DNA of 64,000 nucleotides from an uncultured Marvinbryantia sp. (GCA_937915375.1 CALDMO010000005.1:5568-69567), one strand, 5' to 3'; positions 1 to 9,346 are shown, numbered from the stretch's first letter. Program-made: numbers and translations. The notes: a model not told the origin generated them from the sequence alone.

Positions 1-906
1 GTGTCCGGTTCTGGAAAAAGTTCACTGGTAAATGAGATTCTTTATAAAAGTTTAGTGAAAAAGCTGAATCGTGCGCGCACGATTGCCGGGGCACATGACC
101 GCATCGAGGGGGTGGAGCAGCTCGATAAGATTATTGCCATCGATCAGTCACCGATCGGCAGGACGCCGCGTTCCAATCCGGCAACTTATACCGGTGTGTT
201 TGACCAGATCCGTGACCTGTTTGCTGCTACTGCGGACGCAAAGGCACGCGGCTATAAAAAAGGTCGTTTCAGCTTTAACGTAAAGGGCGGAAGATGTGAG
301 GCCTGCAATGGAGACGGCATTCTGAAGATTGAGATGCATTTCCTTCCGGATGTCTATGTGCCGTGTGAGGTCTGCCATGGAAAACGCTACAATCGCGAAA
401 CGCTTGAAGTGAAGTATAAGGGCAAGAGCATTTATGATGTACTGGATATGACGGTTGAGGAAGCGATGAAATTTTTTGAAAATGTGCCGTCCATTCATCG
501 GAAGATTGCAACGCTCTATGATGTAGGGCTTTCTTATATCAAACTGGGACAGCCGTCTACAGAATTGTCCGGCGGAGAGGCGCAGCGCATTAAACTGGCG
601 ACCGAATTGAGCCGCAGAAGTACCGGAAAAACGATTTACATTCTTGATGAGCCGACAACCGGTCTGCATTTTGCGGATGTACACAAACTGGTGGAGATCT
701 TGCAGCGTCTGGCGGACGGCGGCAATACCGTTGTGGTGATTGAACATAATCTGGATGTGATTAAAACAGCCGACTATATCATCGATATGGGACCGGAGGG
801 CGGCAGCGGCGGCGGAACCGTTATTGCCAAAGGAACACCGGAGGAAGTGGCGGAGATTCCCCGGTCTTACACCGGTCAGTATGTGAAACGTTATTTGAAT
901 AAGTAA
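1..906 (+). CDS. uvrA: UvrA excinuclease subunit, C-terminal part (5' end outside window)
   Basis: UvrA is the damage-recognition ATPase of UvrABC nucleotide excision repair and works on DNA in the cytoplasm. The window opens inside the gene, at the second Walker A motif (GSGKSS, residues 3-8 of the visible part). Next comes the C-terminal zinc finger with C99/C102 and C122/C125 in CxxC pairs, then the ABC signature LSGGEAQ at residues 189-195 and the Walker B region ILDEPTTGL near residue 214. About two thirds of the roughly 940-residue family length is missing upstream, so the apparent GTG start is only the window edge. uvrB is not visible, although it commonly lies next to uvrA. A hairpin follows the stop codon. 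Confidence 0.97.
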   Translation: MSGSGKSSLVNEILYKSLVKKLNRARTIAGAHDRIEGVEQLDKIIAIDQSPIGRTPRSNPATYTGVFDQIRDLFAATADAKARGYKKGRFSFNVKGGRCEACNGDGILKIEMHFLPDVYVPCEVCHGKRYNRETLEVKYKGKSIYDVLDMTVEEAMKFFENVPSIHRKIATLYDVGLSYIKLGQPSTELSGGEAQRIKLATELSRRSTGKTIYILDEPTTGLHFADVHKLVEILQRLADGGNTVVVIEHNLDVIKTADYIIDMGPEGGSGGGTVIAKGTPEEVAEIPRSYTGQYVKRYLNK

Positions 907-1213
907 GAATTGGAAATGTAAAAGGACTGCCCGTTTGAGGCAGTCCTTTCAGGAAAGAGAAAAAATATTTTGAGGGAGTACTCCGCAGCGTGTGGGGCTG
1001 CGAAGTGTGAGTTATGATATATTAGCTCTTTGCTAATATGTTATTAGTATATATGTAAAATGTGTTCAAAATATGTTTAGAAAATGAAGAAAATATGAAA
1101 ATATCAAAAAGGACTTTAAAATTTTTCGGGTGTGCTTTATACTTGATTCATTAATACAATGATATCCGTACCAAAGGAAGGCGGATGTTTTTTTGAGATG
1201 AGGAGGACTGGAG
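907..1213. other. Intergenic region between uvrA and the mreB-like gene
   Basis: No gene is seen in these roughly 300 bases. Besides the uvrA hairpin there is an inverted repeat at 1019-1039 (ATATTAGC, 5-base spacer, GCTAATAT) and a smaller one at 984-1002 (CGCAGC/GCTGCG). The 1019-1039 repeat could be an operator or a small RNA hairpin. The stretch at 1040-1150 is AT-rich and probably holds the promoter of the following gene, but no convincing -35/-10 pair was found. Confidence 0.4.
921..949 (+). terminator. Hairpin after uvrA
   Basis: An 11-bp perfect stem (AAAGGACTGCC and its complement) encloses a 7-base loop directly after uvrA. The arm ends in TTT but no long U tract follows, so termination strength is uncertain. 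Confidence 0.65.
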
Positions 1214-2212
1214 ATGAACGTATCAGACATCGGGATCGATCTGGGAACGGCCAGTATTATTATATGCGTCAGAGGAAAAGGCGTGGTTTTAAAGGAGCCG
1301 TCTATCGTTGCTTTTGACCGTGACGCAAACAAGATCAAAGCGATAGGAGAAGAGGCGAGACTGATGCTTAACAGGAGCACCGGCAATATTGTGGCTATTC
1401 GTCCCTTAAAGAACGGGATTATTTCGGATTATGCCGTGACGGAGCAGATGCTGAAGTATTTCATTCAGAAAGCCAGCGGAAAACTTTCGTTTAAAAAGCC
1501 GCGTATCAGTATCAGTATGCCGAATACAGTGACAGAGGTTGAGAGAAAGGCGATGGAGGACGCCACCTATCAGGCGGGTGCACGTGAGGTGACATTGGTT
1601 GCAGAACCGCTTGCGGCAGCGATCGGCGCAGGGATTGATATCTCCAAACCTTGCGGAAAGATGATTGTAGATATTGGAGCAGGTACGACGGAGGTAGCGA
1701 TTCTTTCTATGGACGGTATTGTGGTGGATACTACGATCAAAACAGCGGGAGATGCGTTTGATGAAGCAATTATCCGGTATGCGCGTAGCGAACATAATAT
1801 GATCATCGGTGAGAGTGCGGCGGAGGATATCAAGATACAGATTGGAACGGCAATAGAACGTCCGCAGCAGAAGCTGATGGAAGTGAAAGGACGCGATCTG
1901 ACGACGGGCTTGCCAAAGACGGTTCGTATTGGTTCTGAACATATTCGGGAAGCATTAGCGGAAGCAACAGCACAAATTGTTGAGGCGGTACACGGCGTAC
2001 TGGAAAAAACACCGCCGGAGTTAGCGGCAGATATCGTAGAACGCGGTATTGTGATGACCGGAGGAGGTTCGCTTTTGGATGGACTGGAAGAATTGATTGA
2101 AGAAAAAACAGGTATTAATACGGTTGTTGCGGAAAATCCGATCACGGCAGTAGCAGTTGGAACGGAACGGTATCTGTCTGCGACAAATGGAAATGACAGA
2201 ATGGTAGAATAA
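1214..2212 (+). CDS. mreB: MreB/Mbl-family rod-shape actin
   Basis: This bacterial actin homologue polymerises under the membrane and guides lateral wall synthesis. At 332 residues it has the normal family length. Nucleotide-binding motifs are visible: phosphate-1 loop DIGIDLGTAS at residues 5-14, phosphate-2 loop VDIGAGTTEVA near residue 152, and the adenosine motif MTGGGSLL near residue 282. The start follows GAGGAGG with good spacing. No mreC or mreD lies beside it, unlike the classical mreBCD cluster, so it is a stand-alone paralogue. It could equally be named mbl; the exact paralogue cannot be decided from this window. It stands alone between uvrA and recD2. Confidence 0.9.
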   Translation: MNVSDIGIDLGTASIIICVRGKGVVLKEPSIVAFDRDANKIKAIGEEARLMLNRSTGNIVAIRPLKNGIISDYAVTEQMLKYFIQKASGKLSFKKPRISISMPNTVTEVERKAMEDATYQAGAREVTLVAEPLAAAIGAGIDISKPCGKMIVDIGAGTTEVAILSMDGIVVDTTIKTAGDAFDEAIIRYARSEHNMIIGESAAEDIKIQIGTAIERPQQKLMEVKGRDLTTGLPKTVRIGSEHIREALAEATAQIVEAVHGVLEKTPPELAADIVERGIVMTGGGSLLDGLEELIEEKTGINTVVAENPITAVAVGTERYLSATNGNDRMVE

Positions 2213-2271
2213 AGTACAGAATTTATGCAGTCACATCCGAGACAGCAAGAAAGAGTGAGACAACCGTTGTT

Positions 2272-4587
2272 ATGGAAACAATTTCAGGATATATTGACCA
2301 TGTGATTTATCGGAACGATGAAAATGGTTATACCGTGATGGTTCTGGTCTGTGATGGTGATGAGCTGACCTGCGTTGGAACCATGCAGTATGTTAATGCG
2401 GGAGAGATGATCGAACTGCAGGGTAGCTATACGGAACACGGTACGTATGGCAGGCAGTTTAAATTTACTTCTTATGAATTTAAGGCGCCGGAGGACGAAC
2501 TTTCGATGGAGAGATATCTTGGTTCCGGCGCGCTCAAAGGAATTGGCATGGCGCTGGCGGCGCGTATCGTCCGTCATTTTAAAAAGGATACGTTCCGTGT
2601 GATGGAAGAAGAACCGGAACGACTGGTCGAAATCAAAGGCATCAGTGAGCGCAAGGCGCGCGAGATCGCTGAGCAGATGGAAGAAAAGCGAGATATGCGA
2701 AAAGCGATGTTGTTTTTACAGCAATACGGCATATCAACCTCGCTTTCTGTAAAAATTTATAGTGAATATGGTCCGGCGCTCTATCAGATTGTAAAAGAAA
2801 ATCCATACAAGCTGGCGGAGGACATCGGCGGCGTTGGTTTTAAAATTGCGGATGAGATTGCTGAACGTGTAGGGATTTTGGCAGATTCCGATTTTCGTGT
2901 TAAAAGCGGGATACTCTATCTGCTGACACAGGCGATGGGGGAAGGGCATGTTTTTTTTCCGAAAAAAGAACTGCTCTTACGTGCATCGGAGTTGTTGGGT
3001 GTTTCTTTGGAAACAATGGAGAAAAATCTTTCTGATCTGGCGATTGAGCGAAAAGTAATTCTTAAGGAGCGCGCGCCTGAGAAAACGCAGGAAATGCAGC
3101 CGACAGCTACCGACGAGATGGACGAACAGTGGCGTGCCTATGGATTTTTCCAGGATTGCGATCCGCAGCCGGAACCGCAGGTCTGCGTGTACAGTGCACA
3201 AAATTATTATCTTGAACTCAACACAGCAAAAATGCTGCATGATTTAAACATTTCTGCCAACACCTCGGAAGATCTGATAGAAAAACGCATTGCGCAAATT
3301 GAAAAAGAAACCAATACTCGCCTTGAGGAATTGCAGAAGGATGCAGTGCGAGCAGCGGTTGATCATGGGCTTCTGGTGATTACTGGAGGACCGGGAACGG
3401 GAAAAACGACGACGATCAATGCGCTGATCCATTATTTTGAGAGGGAAGGGCTGGATATTTTGCTGGCGGCACCGACCGGGCGAGCGGCGAAGCGCATGAC
3501 GGAGGCAACCGGATATGAAGCGCAGACGATACACCGTATGTTGGAGGTATCCGGTGTATCGGACGAGTCTTCGGCAGCGACGCATTTTGAGAAAAATATG
3601 CAGAATCCGTTGGAGGCGGATGTAATTATTATTGATGAGATGTCGATGGTGGACATTTTTCTGATGCATGCGCTTTTGAGCGCGGTGACAGTCGGAACGC
3701 GTCTGATTATGGTGGGAGATGTCAACCAGCTTCCTTCTGTTGGACCGGGAAGCGTGCTGAAGGATATTATTGAATCGGAGCGGTTTCCGGTGGTACGTTT
3801 GAACAAAATTTTCCGCCAGGCAAGTGAGAGTGATATTGTGGTAAACGCGCACAAGATCAACAGCGGAGAGCATGTGACGCTTGATAATAAAAGCATGGAC
3901 TTTTTCTTTTTACAGAGAGATGATGCCAATGTGATAATCAGCGTTGTGCTGACGTTGATACAGAAAAAGCTGCCGAAATTTGTGGATGCGGATCCGTATG
4001 ACATTCAGGTGATGACGCCGATGCGCAAAGGGTTGCTGGGGGTAGAACGGCTGAATACGATCCTGCAGCAGTATTTGAATCCTCCGGCAGCAGAGAAGCG
4101 GGAAAAAGAACATGGGGGCGGTATCTTTCGTGAAGGCGATAAGGTAATGCAGATTAAAAATAATTATCAGGCCGAGTGGGAGATACGCGGAAAATATGGT
4201 ATTGTGGTGGAAAAAGGCGTAGGTGTCTTTAATGGCGATATGGGAATTGTACGTGAGATCAACCAGTATGCGGAATTATTGACGGTTGAGTTTGATGAGG
4301 GACGGTTCGTGGAGTATCCTTTTAAACAGCTGGATGAGTTGGAACTGGCTTATGCGATTACCATTCATAAATCGCAGGGAAGCGAATATCCGGCAGTGGT
4401 AATCCCGCTTTTGTCCGGACCGAGGATGCTTATGAGCAGAAATCTCCTCTATACGGCTGTGACAAGAGCACGCAAATGTGTGACGCTGGTCGGCTCGCAG
4501 CAAGTGTTTTATCAGATGGTTGATAATCGGTTTGAACAAAAACGCTATACGTCGCTGAAAGAGCGAATCTGCGAGTGGGATATGTAG
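2272..4587 (+). CDS. recD2: RecD2-type ATP-dependent DNA helicase
   Basis: This is a superfamily 1B 5'-3' helicase of the RecD2/YrrC group, found in bacteria independently of RecBC and linked to replication-fork and mismatch processing. The 771 residues begin with an OB-like N-terminal domain (METISGYIDHVIYR), then helix-hairpin-helix segments (KGISERKAREIAE near residue 124). The helicase core carries Walker A GGPGTGKTTT at residues 372-381, Walker B IIIDEMSMVD near 452, and the C-terminal motif YTAVTRARKC. The ribosome site before the ATG is weak. The N-terminal sequence matches the family start, so this start was kept. comF follows after 52 bases, and the pair is probably co-transcribed. 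Confidence 0.93.
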   Translation: METISGYIDHVIYRNDENGYTVMVLVCDGDELTCVGTMQYVNAGEMIELQGSYTEHGTYGRQFKFTSYEFKAPEDELSMERYLGSGALKGIGMALAARIVRHFKKDTFRVMEEEPERLVEIKGISERKAREIAEQMEEKRDMRKAMLFLQQYGISTSLSVKIYSEYGPALYQIVKENPYKLAEDIGGVGFKIADEIAERVGILADSDFRVKSGILYLLTQAMGEGHVFFPKKELLLRASELLGVSLETMEKNLSDLAIERKVILKERAPEKTQEMQPTATDEMDEQWRAYGFFQDCDPQPEPQVCVYSAQNYYLELNTAKMLHDLNISANTSEDLIEKRIAQIEKETNTRLEELQKDAVRAAVDHGLLVITGGPGTGKTTTINALIHYFEREGLDILLAAPTGRAAKRMTEATGYEAQTIHRMLEVSGVSDESSAATHFEKNMQNPLEADVIIIDEMSMVDIFLMHALLSAVTVGTRLIMVGDVNQLPSVGPGSVLKDIIESERFPVVRLNKIFRQASESDIVVNAHKINSGEHVTLDNKSMDFFFLQRDDANVIISVVLTLIQKKLPKFVDADPYDIQVMTPMRKGLLGVERLNTILQQYLNPPAAEKREKEHGGGIFREGDKVMQIKNNYQAEWEIRGKYGIVVEKGVGVFNGDMGIVREINQYAELLTVEFDEGRFVEYPFKQLDELELAYAITIHKSQGSEYPAVVIPLLSGPRMLMSRNLLYTAVTRARKCVTLVGSQQVFYQMVDNRFEQKRYTSLKERICEWDM

Positions 4588-4639
4588 AGTTTTAAAGAGA
4601 AAGGAATTATTTGCGATAGAAAAATTTGGATATATTGAA

Positions 4640-5365
4640 ATGATAAAAGTGCATGCGCGGCAGCTGCGGGATATGCTTCTTGACCTTCTTTTTCCACGCA
4701 GATGTCCGATTTGCGGCAAGATTTCGGGTGGCATTTGCGCAGACTGTAAAAAGAAGCTGCCGTATATCCGACAGCCATTTTGTCTTCGATGCGGACGTCC
4801 GGTAGAGCATGAGGAAGATGAGTACTGCGCAGATTGCCGAAAACATACACACAGTTTTACACAAGGGCGTGCATTGTGGTTGTATACAGGAGAAATGAGA
4901 AAATCGATTCATGCTGTTAAGTATCAAAACAAAAGAGAATACCTTGAATATTTTGCAAAAGAGATGGCCGAACATTTTAGCAGAGAAATTGCGGACTGGC
5001 AGCCGGAGGTGATAGTGCCGATTCCCATGCATAAATCTTCGATAGGTGTGCGCGGTTATAATCAGGCGGAGCTTCTGGCTGTTTATTTGGGGTGGGAACT
5101 TGGACTTCCTGTGGAGAAAAAGGTACTGCAAAAGGTGCGAAAGACAGCCAACCAGAAAGAACTTGACCATAAAAGCCGCAGAATAAATTTGAAAGGTGCT
5201 TTTTCAGTAGAATTGCCGCACGGGCAGGAATGTATTTGGAAAAAAGTGCTTCTGGTGGATGACGTTTACACGACTGGCAGTACGCTGGATGAGGCTGCGC
5301 TTACTCTGCGAAAAAGCGGCGTGCAAGATGTGTATTTTGCTGCGGTCTGTATTGTGCCGAAATAG
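4640..5365 (+). CDS. comF: ComF-family phosphoribosyltransferase-like protein
   Basis: ComF is a cytoplasmic protein connected with DNA uptake and late steps of transformation or recombination in Firmicutes. It joins an N-terminal zinc-binding region to a phosphoribosyltransferase fold. Four CxxC pairs are visible in the first 70 residues (CPIC, CADC, CLRC, CADC). The C-terminal PRPP-binding loop is VLLVDDVYTTGST near residue 203. At 241 residues the length is typical. No strong ribosome site precedes the ATG, and no better in-frame start is seen upstream. It lies between recD2 and the small-protein/cdaA region. The binding partner in DNA uptake is inferred from the family only. Confidence 0.9.
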   Translation: MIKVHARQLRDMLLDLLFPRRCPICGKISGGICADCKKKLPYIRQPFCLRCGRPVEHEEDEYCADCRKHTHSFTQGRALWLYTGEMRKSIHAVKYQNKREYLEYFAKEMAEHFSREIADWQPEVIVPIPMHKSSIGVRGYNQAELLAVYLGWELGLPVEKKVLQKVRKTANQKELDHKSRRINLKGAFSVELPHGQECIWKKVLLVDDVYTTGSTLDEAALTLRKSGVQDVYFAAVCIVPK

Positions 5366-5366
5366 T

Positions 5367-5495
5367 GTGAACGATAAGGGGATTTTGGAGCTGTTATCAA
5401 ATAATGGGTATGCAATTGTATCTTTTTATGTTATACTGATAATGATATTTTCTGTCAGCTTATTTGGAGGAAAACGAAGACAGGAGCAGTTATGA
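5367..5495 (+). CDS. Possible small single-span membrane protein (uncertain)
   Basis: A reading frame of about 42 codons opens with GTG two bases after the comF stop. It ends in an ATGA overlap with the next gene. Its translation has a hydrophobic stretch (IVSFYVILIMIFSVSLF) followed by a basic tail (GGKRRQEQL), the layout of a one-span membrane peptide. No clear ribosome site precedes GTG; a TTG at 5385 is an alternative start. The frame may be fortuitous, because it also crosses a possible -10 element (TATACT at 5432). Function is not recognisable. Confidence 0.3.
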   Translation: MNDKGILELLSNNGYAIVSFYVILIMIFSVSLFGGKRRQEQL

Positions 5496-5884
5496 TTGAC
5501 GAAAAACGAATTTATTATATGACGAAGCTGGCGATTTTTGAAACACATCATAAGGAACAGTTGGATGGTGTACAGACATATTTTCGCAGTGATTACATAG
5601 GACGCAATATGATTAAAAACGGGTTCCGTATTACGCTGGCGTTTTTTCTGGTTCTGGCGGGGTGGGGACTTTATAATGTGGAAACACTGGTAGTGGATAT
5701 CACAAAAATTGACGCGATTGCATTGGGAGCGCGTATTTTGTTTCTATATGCGGCAGTGCTCAGCAGTTTTCTGGTATTGACTTATGCAATTCAGACAGTC
5801 CGTTATAACCGGGCAAAGAAGGACCTGCAGAAATACCGGGAGTTGTTGAAAAAATTGGAGAAAACTTATCAGAAGAAAGGATAG
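5492..5884 (+). CDS. Two-span membrane protein of unknown function
   Basis: This 130-residue protein has a cytoplasmic-looking N-terminus and two hydrophobic spans (about residues 45-63 and 78-100). Its C-terminal tail is charged, probably helical and rich in lysine (KKDLQKYRELLKKLEK). The ATG follows AGGAG with good spacing, and the gene ends three bases before the next start, so it is part of the operon leading to cdaA. The family is not recognised. Position suggests a membrane or envelope role, but nothing catalytic is visible. Confidence 0.75.
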   Translation: MIDEKRIYYMTKLAIFETHHKEQLDGVQTYFRSDYIGRNMIKNGFRITLAFFLVLAGWGLYNVETLVVDITKIDAIALGARILFLYAAVLSSFLVLTYAIQTVRYNRAKKDLQKYRELLKKLEKTYQKKG

Positions 5885-5887
5885 CAC

Positions 5888-6820
5888 ATGAGAGCCTTAC
5901 TTACCGCGCGGGATGTACTGAGCAGATTTTATGGACAATATGATACGGTAATCAGACTGTTTTTTAAGTTTGTACTAGCGCTGACGGCATTTGCGTCGAT
6001 TAATCATGCGTTAGGGCAGATGGCGGCTCTGAATAATGTTCTGATCCTGTTGGGATTGGCTGCTGTCTGTACGTTTCTGCCGTCGAACAGTATTTTGTTG
6101 ATTGGCACTGCGCTGATTCTTGGACATTTTTACGGGATTTCTCTGGAGGCAGCTGTCGTGGGCGGCGGACTGTTAGTGATCGGTATTTTGCTTTATTTCG
6201 GTATTTCGCCGGATTCAGCGCTGCCACTCATTTTGACAGCTATTGCGCAGCCAATCGGTTTGGGATGTGCGCCGGCATTGATTTTTGGATTGATCGGCGG
6301 TCCTTTAAGTGCCGTGGGAACGGTATTTGGCGCTCTGGCTTATTATTTAATTCAAGTGGTGGCAAAAAACGGAGGCACTCTTCAGGCAACAGCTACGGAT
6401 GCAGCGGAAGCAATGGTACAGAAAATGGCCATGATGATTGACTATGTGATTACGAGCAGAGAAATGCTGGTTGCGGCAGGTACTCTGGCTGTGGTACTGT
6501 TGATTGTTTATTTTATCCGCATTATGGAAATCAAATATGCATGGAATGTAGCGATTGCGGCAGGGGTGTCTGTATATGTGGTGATTTACGCGGTGGCCGC
6601 GGCAGGCAACATAGTGGAAGTGGACTGGCTGTGGTTTTTATCCGGTATCCTGGTATCTGCGATGATTGCCTGGTTTGTGCAGATTATGCGGTTTAGTTTG
6701 GATTACCGTCGAACGGAGAATGTCCGTTTTGAAGATGATGAATATTTTTATTATGTAAAAGCAGTGCCAAAGAAAAAGGTATTGCGCAAAAAACGAAAAA
6801 GAAGAGCAGAGGGGAGATAA
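5888..6820 (+). CDS. Multi-span membrane protein upstream of cdaA, unknown function
   Basis: This 310-residue protein has about eight hydrophobic segments and a very basic C-terminal tail (KKKVLRKKRKRR), so the tail is likely cytoplasmic. Glycine and alanine are frequent in the membrane spans. Start and stop are packed tightly against neighbours: AGAAAGG upstream, and four bases to the cdaA start. That packing indicates one transcript with cdaA and cdaR. No transporter signature was recognised. Being co-transcribed with diadenylate cyclase, it may serve envelope or osmotic homeostasis, which is inference from position only. Confidence 0.8.
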   Translation: MRALLTARDVLSRFYGQYDTVIRLFFKFVLALTAFASINHALGQMAALNNVLILLGLAAVCTFLPSNSILLIGTALILGHFYGISLEAAVVGGGLLVIGILLYFGISPDSALPLILTAIAQPIGLGCAPALIFGLIGGPLSAVGTVFGALAYYLIQVVAKNGGTLQATATDAAEAMVQKMAMMIDYVITSREMLVAAGTLAVVLLIVYFIRIMEIKYAWNVAIAAGVSVYVVIYAVAAAGNIVEVDWLWFLSGILVSAMIAWFVQIMRFSLDYRRTENVRFEDDEYFYYVKAVPKKKVLRKKRKRRAEGR

Positions 6821-6823
6821 CAG

Positions 6824-7738
6824 GTGGAATTCATTCAAACAGTCAGAATGTGGGTCGGTCTGAATTTTCCGTGGCTGAAGATACCGTTGATTTCAATCGG
6901 CATTGTTGACATCGTTGAAATTATCATTCTGTCTTTTCTGGTGTACAGCGTGCTGGTATGGATTAAGAACAGCCGTGCGTGGACCCTTTTAAAAGGGCTT
7001 CTGATGCTGGGCTTTTTTGTGGCGCTGGCGTATCTGTTCCGTATGGATACGATCACCTATCTGATCCGTCAGGGATTGCCGTTGGTGATCACGGCATCCA
7101 TTATTATCTTTCAGCCGGAACTGCGGAGGGCGTTGGAGAGCCTCGGTGAAAAGGCGTTTTTTTCCGGACTGTTCCCATCTGGACAAGGAAAGGATGTGCA
7201 ACAGCGTTTCAGTGACCGTACCGTGAATGAGATCGTACGTGCGACGATGGAAATGGCAAAGGCAAAAACGGGTGCCTTAATGGTTCTGGAAGCCAATGAA
7301 AATCTGAACGAGTATATCCGCACCGGTATTGATATTGATGCGGTGGTATCGAGTCAGCTTTTGATTAATATTTTTGAACATAACACACCGCTTCATGACG
7401 GCGCAGTAATTATTCGCGGGGATAAGATTATTTCAGCAACCTGTTATCTGCCTCTGTCGGAAACAAAGGCGCTCGGTAAGGAACTGGGTACAAGACATCG
7501 TGCAGGTGTGGGCGTCAGTGAGGTAACCGATTCTATGACGATTATCGTATCCGAGGAAACAGGACGTATTTCGATCGCCAGAAGGGGAGCGTTGATGAGA
7601 AGTGTATCGGAGGATATGCTCCGCGAACAGCTGGTACGTCATCAGAACAAGACAGTGGTACAGAAAAAAAATCTGATTACAGGAATTTTAATGTCGGATC
7701 GTAAAAAAACAGAACAGGATAAAAATAAGGAGGCATAA
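6824..7738 (+). CDS. cdaA: Diadenylate cyclase CdaA (c-di-AMP synthase)
   Basis: CdaA is a membrane-anchored enzyme that condenses two ATP into cyclic di-AMP, the essential messenger controlling potassium and osmolyte transport and wall homeostasis in Firmicutes. The N-terminus has three membrane spans in roughly residues 17-95. The DAC domain follows, with the catalytic D192-G193-A194 (in LHDGAVII) and R224-H225-R226 (in TRHRAGVG). The start is GTG after GGGGAG; the length of 304 is slightly above the typical 270-280. It overlaps the cdaR start by one base, the conserved cdaA-cdaR arrangement. glmM, the usual third partner, is not next in line here; an HPr-like gene is. Confidence 0.96.
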   Translation: MEFIQTVRMWVGLNFPWLKIPLISIGIVDIVEIIILSFLVYSVLVWIKNSRAWTLLKGLLMLGFFVALAYLFRMDTITYLIRQGLPLVITASIIIFQPELRRALESLGEKAFFSGLFPSGQGKDVQQRFSDRTVNEIVRATMEMAKAKTGALMVLEANENLNEYIRTGIDIDAVVSSQLLINIFEHNTPLHDGAVIIRGDKIISATCYLPLSETKALGKELGTRHRAGVGVSEVTDSMTIIVSEETGRISIARRGALMRSVSEDMLREQLVRHQNKTVVQKKNLITGILMSDRKKTEQDKNKEA

Positions 7739-9066
7739 TGAAACTGAGACATAAAATTACTCACAATTTTGGTCTGAAACTGCTTTCGGTTGTGGCTGCC
7801 TGCCTGATCTGGCTGATGGTAATGGACAATAACGATCAGGAACGTACACAGATTTACCGTAACGTGGGCGTTATGATCAAAAATAGTGATACTATTACGA
7901 ATGCAAATAAAACATTTTCCGTGCTGGAAGGCACAGAAAAGGTGAATGTTTATGTGACAGCGCGTGAATCTGTGCGAAAAAGGCTGTCGGCGGCAAGCTT
8001 TACGGTACAGGCAGATATGGAGGAATATAATGAAGCTATCGGCTCTGTGCCGCTGCAGGTGAGCTGTTCGGATCCGGCTGTCGGTCAGGAGGACATTCAC
8101 ATACAGCCGTCTTCTTTAAAAATCAGTATGGAAGATAAGATTGAAGAAAGTTTCGGAATAGTGCCATCTATTGGAGGGACGGCGCAAAAAGGCTATGAAT
8201 TGGGACGTGCCGCTATTCTTACCGGAGATACGATTAAAATTGCCGGACCGGAATCTCTGATTAATATTATCGGCAAGGTGACAGTGCCGGTGGATATCAC
8301 CAATCTTTCTGAAAGTAAGACAGATTCTTATACCATTCGTATTCAGGATAAAAACGGTGCAAATATGACAGAAAACCAGATGAACAATCTGGAATTAAAA
8401 ACGGTCAGCGGCGCAGTGTTGGAAAAAAATCAGGCATCGGTACGTTTAGAAGTCTGGAAGGTATATAATGATATTGAACTGGACGTGCCTCTGGTGGGAG
8501 AACCGGCAGAAGGATACGAGGTGACAGAGGTTTCCATTTCACCGAAAACAGTAAATATTGCAGCGAAAGAAGAAGCGTTTGCGAGATTGGGAGACCAATT
8601 ACATGTGAAAAACAGTGTAGATATTTCCGGGGCTTCTTCAAACATAGAAATGCAGATCGACCTTACAGAAACGTTGGCGGAATATACGGATCTTCGGCTG
8701 GAGGAAGATACCTCACCAATTGTACTGATCAATGTGCGTGTGGATAAGATCGGTACCAGGACGATTGATTTTCCGGTATCACAGATAGAACTGTTGAATC
8801 CGCCTGCGGATAAACGGTTGGTTTTCACACCGACAGATCAGCTGCCGATCAATATCCGGGCTTCGGAAGAGCAGCTGGATGCTTTGAAAACAGAAGATAT
8901 TCAGGCTGCCATTGACCTGTCTGCGTACAACCGCAATGGCAATTATACGATTCCGGTAGAAATTATACTTCCGGAAGGGTGCGAACTGGGAGAAAAGGTG
9001 AAGATTGCCGTCAGCATGCAGGACGAGGAAAAGGAGCAGGAAATTGAGCTCCAGATGGGAGAGTAG
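7738..9066 (+). CDS. cdaR: CdaR/YbbR-domain regulator of CdaA
   Basis: CdaR has one N-terminal membrane anchor (about residues 11-29, LKLLSVVAACLIWLMVM) and an extracellular string of YbbR repeats. In other Firmicutes it binds CdaA and tunes c-di-AMP synthesis. At 442 residues there is room for four YbbR units; their starts can be seen in recurring stretches such as VPSIGGTAQKGYELG and VPLVGEPAEGYEV. The start ATG overlaps the cdaA stop, giving translational coupling. An HPr-like gene begins four bases after its stop. Confidence 0.92.
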   Translation: MKLRHKITHNFGLKLLSVVAACLIWLMVMDNNDQERTQIYRNVGVMIKNSDTITNANKTFSVLEGTEKVNVYVTARESVRKRLSAASFTVQADMEEYNEAIGSVPLQVSCSDPAVGQEDIHIQPSSLKISMEDKIEESFGIVPSIGGTAQKGYELGRAAILTGDTIKIAGPESLINIIGKVTVPVDITNLSESKTDSYTIRIQDKNGANMTENQMNNLELKTVSGAVLEKNQASVRLEVWKVYNDIELDVPLVGEPAEGYEVTEVSISPKTVNIAAKEEAFARLGDQLHVKNSVDISGASSNIEMQIDLTETLAEYTDLRLEEDTSPIVLINVRVDKIGTRTIDFPVSQIELLNPPADKRLVFTPTDQLPINIRASEEQLDALKTEDIQAAIDLSAYNRNGNYTIPVEIILPEGCELGEKVKIAVSMQDEEKEQEIELQMGE

Positions 9067-9069
9067 TGT

Positions 9070-9333
9070 ATGGTCAGTAAGACGTTTGTGATAAAAAACA
9101 CTGAAGGGCTTCATTTAAAGCCATCGGCGGCTCTTTGCAGTGAAGCGATTAAATACAAATCGGCAATTACACTTTCCTATGGAAATGTTACGGCAAACGC
9201 AAAAAGTGTGATCAATGTACTTGCCGCCTGTGTAAAAGAAAACAGTACCATTACAATCACCTGCGAGGGAGAGGATGAGCAGGAGGCTCTGGAAAATCTC
9301 GGACAGTTGATATGTGATGGACTGGGAGAATAG
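9070..9333 (+). CDS. HPr-family phosphocarrier-like protein
   Basis: This 87-residue protein has the length and fold signature of HPr, the PTS phosphocarrier. The active histidine is present as H15 in TEGLHLKPSA, and the HPr-kinase serine is S46 in ANAKSVINV. The arginine that normally follows as R17 is replaced by lysine (K17), a notable change at the active site. The gene is placed four bases after cdaR rather than in a pts operon. It may be a regulatory HPr paralogue, not the general PTS carrier; that is inference. A terminator follows, closing the cdaA operon. Confidence 0.88.
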   Translation: MVSKTFVIKNTEGLHLKPSAALCSEAIKYKSAITLSYGNVTANAKSVINVLAACVKENSTITITCEGEDEQEALENLGQLICDGLGE

Positions 9334-9346
9334 AGAAAATAGTCGG

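Noticed and set aside
148..747. Long reverse frame opposite uvrA
   Set aside because: It mirrors the conserved UvrA coding sequence and has no ribosome site or recognisable domain.
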